DNA from: an uncultured Collinsella sp.
GTDB lineage: Bacteria; Actinomycetota; Coriobacteriia; Coriobacteriales; Coriobacteriaceae
DNA length: 40,243 nucleotides
Reading direction: 5' to 3'
NCBI GenBank assembly: GCA_958415625.1
Contig: CATYZI010000021.1
Span: 1-40,243 of the forward strand
Shown: positions 25,313 to 32,256 of the stretch, piece by piece
Numbering within the stretch: position 1 is the first letter of the stretch
Layout: each line of letters begins with the position of its first letter
Translations under genes and position numbers: made by a program
Notes under the pieces: model-generated
The model's input: only the letters and a program-made list of their open reading frames with translations
Told to the model about the DNA's origin: nothing
Databases searched by the model: none

Positions 25313-26209
25313 GTGACCGATCGGTCCCTCACCCTTACCGCGCCGGCAAAGATTAACTTCTACCTGGGGGTTCATACCGAGCGCGATGACCGCGGCTACC
25401 ACAGGGTCGATTCCCTGATGGCAGCCGTCGGTCTTTCCGATACCGTGACGGTTACGCCGGCGCAGGCGTTGACCGTCCAGACGGTTCCGGCATCAGATTT
25501 TCCCATGCAAAAGAATACGGCGTATCGGGCTGCGGTTGCTATGGCCGAGCATTATGGTCGCGAGGCAAACATCTGCGTGACGATTGAGAAGCGCATTCCT
25601 TTGTGCGCCGGCTTGGGCGGTCCCTCGACGGATGCTGCCGCGGTCATTGTCGCCTTGGCGGAGCTCTGGGGAATTGATCGCACCGATCCCGCGCTGGACA
25701 ACATCGCGCGCGGTATTGGCGCCGACGTTCCCTTCTTTTTGCACGCGAGCCCTGCGTTCTACGTAGGTGGGGGAGATGTGCTGGCCACTGAGTATCCTGT
25801 GCTTCTGGCGACACCTGTCGTATTGGTCAAACCGCACGAGACGAGCGTTTCAACGGTTGAAGCTTATCGACGATTTGATGAGAGTCCGGTGCCCGCGGAA
25901 AAACCCGATGCGATTGCTTCTGTCTTACGCGCCGGCGATGCCGAGGCGGCATATGCGCTCGTTCATAACAATCTGGGCGTCATATCCGCGCAGATGGAGC
26001 CGCGGATCCAGGCGGTTCTCGACTGGCTGCGCGCACAGGAGGGAACCGTTGCCGTGGACGTGTGCGGTTCGGGTGCCTGCTCGTTTGCCATTTGCGATAC
26101 CGTCGCTGCAGCAGCCCATCTTGCGGGAGCTGCCCAGCAAAATGGCTGGTGGGCCTGCGCGACTGAGCTTATTCCCAACACGGTTCAAATCGACGCGACA
26201 AAGAAATAA
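25313..26209 (+). CDS. ispE: 4-diphosphocytidyl-2-C-methyl-D-erythritol kinase
   Basis: 298 residues. A GHMP kinase of the non-mevalonate (MEP) isoprenoid pathway. Visible are the N-terminal APAKINFYLGV with the catalytic Lys, GYHRVDSLM, the ATP loop PLCAGLGGPSTDAAAVIVAL (GLGGxSxD form with Pro), IGADVPFF and a late DVCGSGACSFA. Start GTG at 25313, with AGGAG in the end of veg, two bases after the veg stop. Confidence 0.95.
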   Translation: MTDRSLTLTAPAKINFYLGVHTERDDRGYHRVDSLMAAVGLSDTVTVTPAQALTVQTVPASDFPMQKNTAYRAAVAMAEHYGREANICVTIEKRIPLCAGLGGPSTDAAAVIVALAELWGIDRTDPALDNIARGIGADVPFFLHASPAFYVGGGDVLATEYPVLLATPVVLVKPHETSVSTVEAYRRFDESPVPAEKPDAIASVLRAGDAEAAYALVHNNLGVISAQMEPRIQAVLDWLRAQEGTVAVDVCGSGACSFAICDTVAAAAHLAGAAQQNGWWACATELIPNTVQIDATKK

Positions 26210-26258
26210 AAATTTCTCTAGCACGCGACGAAAATCTTTGTTACTATAGTCGAGCTAA

Positions 26259-26335
26259 CGGGTTGTGGCTCAGTTTGGTAGAGCACTGCGTTCGGGACGC
26301 AGGGGTCGCTGGTTCAAATCCAGTCAACCCGACCA
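26259..26335 (+). tRNA. tRNA-Pro (anticodon CGG)
   Basis: Full cloverleaf: acceptor CGGGTTG/CAACCCG, D stem GCTC/GAGC, anticodon stem CTGCG/CGCAG with loop TTCGGGA (anticodon CGG), T loop TTCAAAT and encoded ACCA. A TATAGT box lies just upstream. It is followed by the terminator at 26345. Confidence 0.97.
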
Positions 26336-26344
26336 GAGCATGAG

Positions 26345-26375
26345 AAGGGACCGCTTCTTGCGGTCCCTTTTTTTA
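26345..26375 (+). terminator. tRNA-Pro terminator
   Basis: AAGGGACCGC-TTCTT-GCGGTCCCTT followed by a run of T. Confidence 0.93.
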
Positions 26376-26382
26376 GCTATTG

Positions 26383-26411
26383 TTGTGATACCGCGGCACC
26401 CGCGGTATACT
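26383..26411 (+). promoter_or_regulatory. tatA promoter
   Basis: TTGTGA (26383-26388), a 17-base spacer and TATACT (26406-26411). The spacer holds a CCGCGG-CAC-CCGCGG-like repeat. Confidence 0.7.
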
Positions 26412-26447
26412 CATTCGAGCTTGTCTCGCTGTATTGTGGAGGTCTAC

Positions 26448-26723
26448 ATGTTTGGACTGAGGGCTCCTGAGCTCATCATTATTCTCGTCGTTGTCTTGAT
26501 CATCTTCGGGCCTAAGAACCTGCCGAAGCTCGGCAAGTCTCTCGGCTCTACCGTCAAGAATATCCGCGAGGGTATGGAGGGCGACGATAAGGGCGAAACC
26601 AAGCAGGCCGAGGACGTTGTGGTCGAGGAGTCCAAGGAGGACAAGGAGATCGCAGAGCTCGAGGCCAAGCTCGCTGCTGCCAAGAAAAAGCAGGCAGAGG
26701 ACAGCGACGCGGACGCAGAGTAG
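26448..26723 (+). CDS. tatA: Twin-arginine translocase subunit TatA
   Basis: 91 residues. TatA forms the pore-like assembly for export of folded proteins. It has the family layout: a short N terminus, one membrane helix (LIIILVVVLIIF, about residues 8-20), the FGPKNLPKLGKSLGS hinge and amphipathic helix, then a charged acidic-lysine C-terminal tail. The ATG at 26448 has GGAGG five bases upstream; the frame is open upstream only because it crosses the tRNA. tatC is not in this window. Terminator at 26749. Confidence 0.93.
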   Translation: MFGLRAPELIIILVVVLIIFGPKNLPKLGKSLGSTVKNIREGMEGDDKGETKQAEDVVVEESKEDKEIAELEAKLAAAKKKQAEDSDADAE

Positions 26724-26748
26724 TCCCATCCCTTTGGGGTGAGCACCT

Positions 26749-26781
26749 GACCGGCTTGCCCGCAGGCTAGCCGGTCTTTTT
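26749..26781 (+). terminator. tatA terminator
   Basis: GACCGGCT (26749-26756) pairs with AGCCGGTC (26769-26776), followed by TTTTTCGTTTTG. Confidence 0.9.
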
Positions 26782-26829
26782 CGTTTTGTTGACAGTTGAT
26801 CGTTACATCATAGTTGGGGAGATATCCGT

Positions 26830-27300
26830 ATGGACGCAAGCCAGATCGTACTGACCGCTGAGGGCCGCCAGAAGCTCGTCGAGGAGCTCGCTTGGCGTGA
26901 GGGCGATTACGCCAAGGAGATCGTCGAGGACATCAAGGAAGCCCGCGCGTTCGGCGACCTTTCGGAGAACTCCGAGTACGATGCCGCCAAGGACAAGCAG
27001 GCCCAGAATGCTGCTCGCATTGCCGAGATTCAGGCCATCCTCGCCAACGCTCAGGTTGCTGCCACCACGGGCGATCTGACCGTCTCCATCGGTTCCACCG
27101 TTTCTCTGATCGATCCCAACGGTGAGGTCATGGAAGTCACGCTCGTCGGTACCACCGAGACCAACTCGCTCGAGCACAAGATCTCTAACGAGTCTCCGGT
27201 CGGTCACGCCATCATCGGTCACGGCGAGGGCGACTCCGTTGAGGTCGTTACGCCTTCTGGCAAGACCCGCGTCTACACCATCGCCAAGATCGCACGCTAG
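26830..27300 (+). CDS. greA: Transcription elongation factor GreA
   Basis: 156 residues, normal length. GreA enters the RNA polymerase secondary channel and stimulates cleavage of backtracked RNA. The N-terminal coiled coil carries LTAEGRQKLVEELAWRE and the tip motif ARAFGDLSENSEYDAAKDKQ with its conserved acidic pair; the C-terminal FKBP-like domain has VGTTETN, ISNESPVGHAIIGHGEGDSVEV and a final TPSGKTRVYTIAKI. GGGGAGAT lies before the ATG. A hairpin with U-tract at 27329 separates it from lysS. Confidence 0.97.
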   Translation: MDASQIVLTAEGRQKLVEELAWREGDYAKEIVEDIKEARAFGDLSENSEYDAAKDKQAQNAARIAEIQAILANAQVAATTGDLTVSIGSTVSLIDPNGEVMEVTLVGTTETNSLEHKISNESPVGHAIIGHGEGDSVEVVTPSGKTRVYTIAKIAR

Positions 27301-27328
27301 ACCACGGTCCCGCGTAAAGGTATGTTTT

Positions 27329-27362
27329 CGCTCCCTGGGACCGAATCCTGGGGAGCGTTTTA
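27329..27362 (+). terminator. greA terminator
   Basis: CGCTCCC (27329-27335) pairs with GGGAGCG (27351-27357) and is followed by TTTTAG. Confidence 0.75.
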
Positions 27363-27379
27363 GTTTGAGGAGCTAACTT

Positions 27380-29344
27380 ATGGCAGAGAACCAGAACGTC
27401 GCCGATCAGGCCTCGACGCTCAACGACGAGCGCGCCACGCGTCTGGCAAAGCGCGCCGCCCTGTTCGAGGCGGGCCAGAACCCCTATCCCGAGCACTCCG
27501 AGATTGAGGACTATGTCGTCGACATTGAGGCTAAGTATGCCGATCTCGCCGATGGCGTGGACACCGAGGACGTTGTGAAGATCGGCGGCCGCGTGGTCGC
27601 CAAGCGCGGTCAGGGCAAGATCATGTTTATCGTCGTGCGCGACGCTACCGCCGAGATTCAGCTGTTCTGCCGCATCAACGACATGGACGAGGCAGCTTGG
27701 AATACGCTCAAGGCTCTCGACCTTGGTGACATCCTGGGCGTGACCGGCGTGGTTGTTCGCACCAAGCGCGGCCAGCTCTCCGTTGCCCCCAAGAGTGCGA
27801 CCCTGCTCTCCAAGGCTGTTCGTCCGTTGCCCGAGAAGTTCCACGGTCTTTCCGATAAGGAGACCCGTTATCGTCAGCGCTATGTCGACCTGATTGCCAA
27901 CGACGATGTTCGCGAGACCTTCCGCAAGCGCTCGCAGATTCTCTCCACTTTCCGCCGCTTTATGGAGTCCGACGGCTACATGGAGGTCGAGACCCCCATT
28001 CTGCAGACTATCCAGGGTGGCGCTACGGCTAAGCCGTTCATCACGCACTTCAACGCGCTCGATCAAGAGTGCTACCTGCGCATTGCTACCGAGCTGCACC
28101 TCAAGCGCTGCATCGTCGGTGGCTTTGAGCGTGTCTTCGAGATTGGCCGCATCTTCCGTAACGAGGGCATGGACCTTACCCACAACCCCGAGTTCACCAC
28201 GATGGAGGCCTACCGTGCCTTCTCCGACCTCGAGGGCATGAAGGCGCTCGCCCAGGGTGTCATCAAGGCTGCCAACAAGGCCATCGGCAACCCCGAGGTC
28301 ATTGAGTACCAGGGTCAGACCATCGATCTTTCCGGTGAGTGGGCAAGCCGTCCCATGACCGACATCGTCTCGGACGTGCTCGGCAAGCAGGTCACCATCG
28401 ACACGCCGGTCGAGGAGCTTGCCGCCGCCGCACGCGAGAAGGGCCTGGAGATTAAGCCCGAGTGGACTGCTGGCAAGATCATCGCCGAGATTTACGATGA
28501 GCTGGGCGAGGACACCATCGTCAACCCGACCTTCGTATGCGATTACCCCATCGAGGTCAGCCCGCTTGCCAAGCGTTTTGAGGACGATCCGCGCCTGACG
28601 CACCGCTTTGAGCTGGTCATCGCCGGCCACGAGTACGCCAACGCATTCTCCGAGCTCAACGATCCGGTCGACCAGGCCGAGCGCTTTGCCGCCCAGATGG
28701 CCGAGAAGGCGGGCGGCGACGACGAGGCTATGGAGTACGACGAGGACTACGTGCGCGCCCTCGAGTACGGTATGCCTCCCGCGGGCGGCATCGGCATCGG
28801 CATCGACCGCGTGGTCATGCTGCTCACCAACCAGGCTTCCATTCGCGACGTCCTGCTGTTCCCGCACATGAAGCCCGAGAAGGGTTTCCAGTCCGGTGCC
28901 GCCGCTGCCAAGGCTGCCGAGGCCGGCAACGCCGCAAGCCCGTTCGTCAAATCGCTCAAGCCTACGCTCGATTACTCTAAGATCGCCGTCGAGCCGCTGT
29001 TCGAGGAGTTTGTCGACTTTGATACCTTCTCCAAGAGCGATTTCCGCGCCGTGAAGGTCAAGGCGTGCGAAGCCGTCAAGAAGTCCAAGAAGCTGCTGAA
29101 CTTTACGCTCGACGACGGTACCGGTACCGACCGCACCATCCTTTCCGGCATCCATGAATACTATGAGCCCGAGGACTTGGTCGGCAAGACCCTGCTCGCC
29201 ATCACCAACCTTCCTCCGCGCAAGATGATGGGCATTCCCAGCTGCGGCATGCTGATCAGCGCTATTCACGAGGAGGAGGGCGAGGAGCGCCTCAATCTGA
29301 TTCAGCTCGACGCTTCCATCCCCGCCGGCGCAAAGATGTGCTAA
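27380..29344 (+). CDS. lysS: Lysyl-tRNA synthetase, class II, with C-terminal Trbp111/EMAPII-like tRNA-binding domain
   Basis: 654 residues, about 150 longer than a standard bacterial LysRS. The N-terminal OB fold (about 60-160, with VKIGGRVVAKRGQGKIMFIVVRD) binds the anticodon. The class II core has LSDKETRYRQRYVDL, motif 2 RIFRNEGMD near residue 257, HNPEFTTMEAY, and motif 3 GGIGIGIDR at 469-477. After a low-complexity Ala/Gly linker (about 497-520) a second domain covers residues 545-654: FDTFSKSDFRAVKVKACEAV, SKKLLNFTLDDG, ILSGIHEYYEPEDLVGK and NLPPRKMMGIPSCGMLISA. This is the tRNA-binding fold seen at the C terminus of many MetRS and in free Trbp111. It probably adds general tRNA affinity. 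AGGAG precedes the ATG; terminator at 29417. Confidence 0.95.
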   Translation: MAENQNVADQASTLNDERATRLAKRAALFEAGQNPYPEHSEIEDYVVDIEAKYADLADGVDTEDVVKIGGRVVAKRGQGKIMFIVVRDATAEIQLFCRINDMDEAAWNTLKALDLGDILGVTGVVVRTKRGQLSVAPKSATLLSKAVRPLPEKFHGLSDKETRYRQRYVDLIANDDVRETFRKRSQILSTFRRFMESDGYMEVETPILQTIQGGATAKPFITHFNALDQECYLRIATELHLKRCIVGGFERVFEIGRIFRNEGMDLTHNPEFTTMEAYRAFSDLEGMKALAQGVIKAANKAIGNPEVIEYQGQTIDLSGEWASRPMTDIVSDVLGKQVTIDTPVEELAAAAREKGLEIKPEWTAGKIIAEIYDELGEDTIVNPTFVCDYPIEVSPLAKRFEDDPRLTHRFELVIAGHEYANAFSELNDPVDQAERFAAQMAEKAGGDDEAMEYDEDYVRALEYGMPPAGGIGIGIDRVVMLLTNQASIRDVLLFPHMKPEKGFQSGAAAAKAAEAGNAASPFVKSLKPTLDYSKIAVEPLFEEFVDFDTFSKSDFRAVKVKACEAVKKSKKLLNFTLDDGTGTDRTILSGIHEYYEPEDLVGKTLLAITNLPPRKMMGIPSCGMLISAIHEEEGEERLNLIQLDASIPAGAKMC

Positions 29345-29347
29345 CTA

Positions 29348-29374
29348 GTTACGCGGTTCTACGAACCGCGTAAC
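29348..29374 (+). terminator. Hairpin directly after lysS
   Basis: GTTACGCGGTTC-TAC-GAACCGCGTAAC, perfect 12-bp stem, no U-tract. The stronger terminator follows at 29417. Confidence 0.5.
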
Positions 29375-29416
29375 GGCTCGACGCTGCGCGCCGCCCAGGG
29401 CGACAATTTGTCATTC

Positions 29417-29458
29417 AAAAGGCAAGGCATGACCAGAAGGTCTATGCCTTGCCTTTTT
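29417..29458 (+). terminator. lysS terminator
   Basis: AAAAGGCAAGGCAT (29417-29430) pairs with ATGCCTTGCCTTTT (29444-29457), with an inner GACC-AGAA-GGTC and a T-tract. Confidence 0.92.
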
Positions 29459-29686
29459 CATGCCAACTTGTTCGCCCTGGACGTCGCTCGCTGTCCGTCC
29501 TCTACCTGCGGCGTTGCCTTGGTTGGCACTTAGGGACGTTCTTAAACGACTAGCCATTCAAGAACGTCCCCAACGACTACCTAACGGCTATTGCGTACAT
29601 GACTCACATGACAGTTGTCTCTTTTATGTTTCCTTTAGCCGTCGCTGCCTAGGATGGGAGTTAGTCGGCAGGAAGGGAGCGTCTGT

Positions 29687-31255
29687 ATGGACGATGCGAG
29701 CGAGCGCGCGATCGAAGAGGACATGCTCGATCAGTTCAATTACTTTGATGATGAGGACGAGGAGCTGATCGACCGTCGCGAGCCAGCGCCGCTTGATTCC
29801 TTTGATCTGGTCGATGAAGAGGCTGATGAGGTTGAGGATGAATCGACGGAACCCCCACAGCCTTCGCGCCTTGACTCACTGCCTTCGAGAGCCCCCATGC
29901 ACCACGGTGTCCGTGCCGGCGCGCTCCATATGAAAACTGACTGGCGCCAGATCGTGACCGCGGGCGATGAGCTTGCCGTCGATGCGCCACTTACCGACAA
30001 ATCATCCATCATCTGCCGCACCGGTATGCTTATGCTCGCGAGCGGAACGGGTGCCTGGCGTGTACGCGATACCATGAACCGCGTCGCCGCCGTACTCGGT
30101 GTCACCATCCACGTTGACTTAAGTCTCCTGTCGTTTGAGTGCACCTGCATCGAAGGCGGCCACTGCTTTAACGAGGTCGTCAGCCTGCCAACAACGGGCG
30201 TCAACACTCATCGCATTTGGATGATGGAGAGCTTCCTAAAGGAAATCGAGACTTATGGGCGCCGGTTTACCGTGCATGAGTATCACGAGATGCTCAAGAC
30301 CGTTGAGAGTTCAAAACCTGATTACGCGCCTTGGCAACAGGGCCTTGCGGCGGCCTGCGCCTGTGGCGCCTTTGTCTTTTTACTTGGTGGCGGTCCCATT
30401 GAGATGGCATGTGCGTTCGTGGGCGCGGGCGTCGGCAACTTTGCCCGTTCTCATATCCTCAAGCAGGGCCTCGGCCAGTTTAGCGCGTTGACGATTGGCG
30501 TCGCGCTGGCCTGTATCTCGTATTTACTGGCGTTGCTCGGCCTTGGCCAGGTCATTCCGGGGGCAATGTCGCACCAAGAAGGCTATATCGGCGCCATGCT
30601 CTTTGTCATCCCCGGCTTTCCCCTCATTACGGCAGGCCTCGACATCGCAAAGCTCGATATGCGAAGCGGCATCGAGCGTCTTTCGTATGCTGTGTCAATT
30701 ATTGTGATGGCGACCCTCGTAGGCTGGATGGTTGCCGAGTGTGTGGGACTGGCGCCGGATGACTTCGCCCCGCTCGGCCTCTCACCGTTGGCTCTTACGC
30801 TCTTGCGCATACTGATGAGCTTTATCGGTGTATTTGGCTTCTCGGTTATGTTCAACAGTCCGATAAAGATGGCCGCGGCGGCTGGGCTCATCGGTGCCGT
30901 GTCTAATACCTTGCGCCTTACGCTCGTCGATGCGCCGACGCTGTTTCCCTTTCTGGGCCTGAGTGCAGGCATGCCTCCCGAGGCGGCGGCGTTTATCGGC
31001 GCGCTGGTGTCGGGACTGCTTGCGAGCCTGGCCGAAATCAAGCTCACGTACCCGCGCATCGCCCTCACGGTGCCATCGATTGTCATCATGGTGCCGGGAC
31101 TGTATCTGTATCGCTCGATGTACTACATGTGCACGTTTGACACGGTTAATATGCTTGGCTGGTTTGTGCGTGCGGTGCTCATCGTGGCGTTCCTTCCCGT
31201 CGGCCTGAGCGTAGCGAGAACTCTCACCGATCCCCGCTGGCGCCACACCAGCTAA
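29687..31255 (+). CDS. Threonine/serine exporter family protein (ThrE-like)
   Basis: 522 residues. ThrE proteins carry a soluble N-terminal domain and ten membrane helices in two halves (DUF1212 and DUF3815-type). Here residues 1-60 are a very acidic tail (DDEDEELIDRREP and similar), then the soluble domain with ICRTGMLMLASGTGAWRVRDTMNRVA and SFECTCIEGGHCFNEVV, then hydrophobic segments from about residue 215 to the end, with IPGFPLITAGLDIAKLDMRSGI in the middle loop. The ATG at 29687 has a GGGAG site; the earlier ATG at 29654 does not. Function as an amino-acid exporter is by family only. The stop lies in the palindrome at 31255. Confidence 0.82.
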   Translation: MDDASERAIEEDMLDQFNYFDDEDEELIDRREPAPLDSFDLVDEEADEVEDESTEPPQPSRLDSLPSRAPMHHGVRAGALHMKTDWRQIVTAGDELAVDAPLTDKSSIICRTGMLMLASGTGAWRVRDTMNRVAAVLGVTIHVDLSLLSFECTCIEGGHCFNEVVSLPTTGVNTHRIWMMESFLKEIETYGRRFTVHEYHEMLKTVESSKPDYAPWQQGLAAACACGAFVFLLGGGPIEMACAFVGAGVGNFARSHILKQGLGQFSALTIGVALACISYLLALLGLGQVIPGAMSHQEGYIGAMLFVIPGFPLITAGLDIAKLDMRSGIERLSYAVSIIVMATLVGWMVAECVGLAPDDFAPLGLSPLALTLLRILMSFIGVFGFSVMFNSPIKMAAAAGLIGAVSNTLRLTLVDAPTLFPFLGLSAGMPPEAAAFIGALVSGLLASLAEIKLTYPRIALTVPSIVIMVPGLYLYRSMYYMCTFDTVNMLGWFVRAVLIVAFLPVGLSVARTLTDPRWRHTS

Positions 31256-31289
31256 TTGGTGCAAGGGGGACAGGTTACTTTGCACCAAT
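31255..31289 (+). repeat. Hairpin with GGGACAGGTT loop, copy 2
   Basis: Perfect arms ATTGGTGCAA (31255-31264) and TTGCACCAAT (31280-31289) enclose GGGGGACAGGTTACT. The loop word GGGACAGGTT is the same as in the hairpin at 23663-23699 while the stems differ. It overlaps the last base of the ThrE-like gene. Confidence 0.7.
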
Positions 31290-31384
31290 ACGCCGAGCAT
31301 CTCCACAAACTCAACGCTTACGAAGCGCGTGTTGTTCGTGTTAGGGTAGTTCCACCACATAAGTAGTCGCAGACGCACGTACCG

Positions 31385-31437
31385 CGGGCGGGCGAGATGA
31401 AGTCCCAGTAACTCCATCTCGCCTGCCCGTTTTTTTG
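31385..31437 (+). terminator. Terminator before the DUF2798 gene
   Basis: CGGGCGGGCGAGATG (31385-31399) pairs with CATCTCGCCTGCCCG (31415-31429), one G-U pair, followed by TTTTTTT. It either ends the ThrE-like transcript or acts as a leader attenuator for the next gene, whose start is 40 bases further. Confidence 0.88.
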
Positions 31438-31476
31438 CACGCGCCGCGGCGTAACACAGAAAGGATTTCGCCCTTT

Positions 31477-32070
31477 ATGCCTATCAACAAACGAGAGAGC
31501 CTGCTGTTCACCTTTATCATGTGTTTTTGTATGGTGCTCTGGATGAGCATCTACAACGTTGCCCTGCAGCATGGGGCCATCAACGGCGAGGTTGTTGCCG
31601 CTGCATGGCTTGGCTTCCCCGTTGCCTACGTCTTTGCCATGTGCTGCGACTGGTTTATCGCCAGCCCGCCAGCCAAAGGCTTCGCCTTCAAGTTCCTGGT
31701 TACTCCGGGCAAGAGCTCGCCGCTCGCTATGACGCTCGCCGTCAGCTCCTGCATGGTCGTCCCCATGGTCATCATCATGTCGCTCTACGGCGCCTGCGAG
31801 GGCCTGTTCCATATGCCCGGCGGCCCGCTTGCCAATTTGCAGGCGCTGCCGATGATGTGGCTCGTCAACATTCCGCGCAACTTTATCATGGCCCTGCCCT
31901 GGAACCTGCTGGTGGCCGGTCCGGTTGCCCGGTTTGTCTTCCGTCGCGCCTTCCCCATGGGCACGGTCTTTGCCGAGCCGCACATGGAGCTCGTGCACAT
32001 GCCGGGTGCTCCCGCTGCCGAGGAGGTTGCCAACATTTCCGAGGGCATGGACGTCGAGCCTGCCTGCTAG
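31477..32070 (+). CDS. Membrane protein with two DUF2798-like repeats
   Basis: 197 residues with about four hydrophobic segments arranged as two similar halves. The first runs from NKRESLLFTFIMCFCMVLWMS to VAYVFAMCCDWFIASP, the second from SSPLAMTLAVSSCMVVPMVI to WNLLVAGPVARFVFRRAFP. This two-helix unit (small residue-rich helix, then a helix ending in a basic stretch) is the DUF2798 pattern, of unknown function. The C-terminal 40 residues are soluble and acidic. The ATG at 31477 has AAAGGA about eleven bases upstream. It stands alone between a terminator and the clpC leader. Confidence 0.75.
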   Translation: MPINKRESLLFTFIMCFCMVLWMSIYNVALQHGAINGEVVAAAWLGFPVAYVFAMCCDWFIASPPAKGFAFKFLVTPGKSSPLAMTLAVSSCMVVPMVIIMSLYGACEGLFHMPGGPLANLQALPMMWLVNIPRNFIMALPWNLLVAGPVARFVFRRAFPMGTVFAEPHMELVHMPGAPAAEEVANISEGMDVEPAC

Positions 32071-32168
32071 GCAACGCTCAGAACCAGACCCCCAAACAGA
32101 CCGGAGCGATTCCTTTTTTGTAGACGTTGTCGTATGGCTCCGTGCGGAAAAGGTCCCAACGGTTAACA

Positions 32169-32220
32169 TATACTCCATATGGGTAAAGAGACCAAAGCGC
32201 TGCCGCGGGGCGGCGCTTTG
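32169..32220 (+). promoter_or_regulatory. clpC leader: -10 box and hairpin
   Basis: A TATACT box (32169-32174) has no clear -35. Downstream a hairpin CAAAGCGC (32193-32200) / GCGCTTTG (32213-32220) with an inner CCGC/GCGG lies in the 5' untranslated region, 36 bases before the start. No CtsR heptad repeat and no HAIR element were found. Confidence 0.45.
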
Positions 32221-32256
32221 CGTTTGAAAAAACTAGCTCGTCTAAGAGGAACTAGC

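Larger units (their letters stand above)
29345..29686. other. Gene-free interval between lysS and the ThrE-like gene
   Basis: Holds the two hairpins after lysS and a third palindrome: GGGACGTTCTT (29535-29545) with AAGAACGTCCC (29562-29572). The latter stem has no U-tract and follows the word GGCACTTA, so it looks like a dispersed repeat more than a terminator. No gene is seen; the short frame at 29460-29768 only overlaps the next gene out of frame. Confidence 0.55.
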
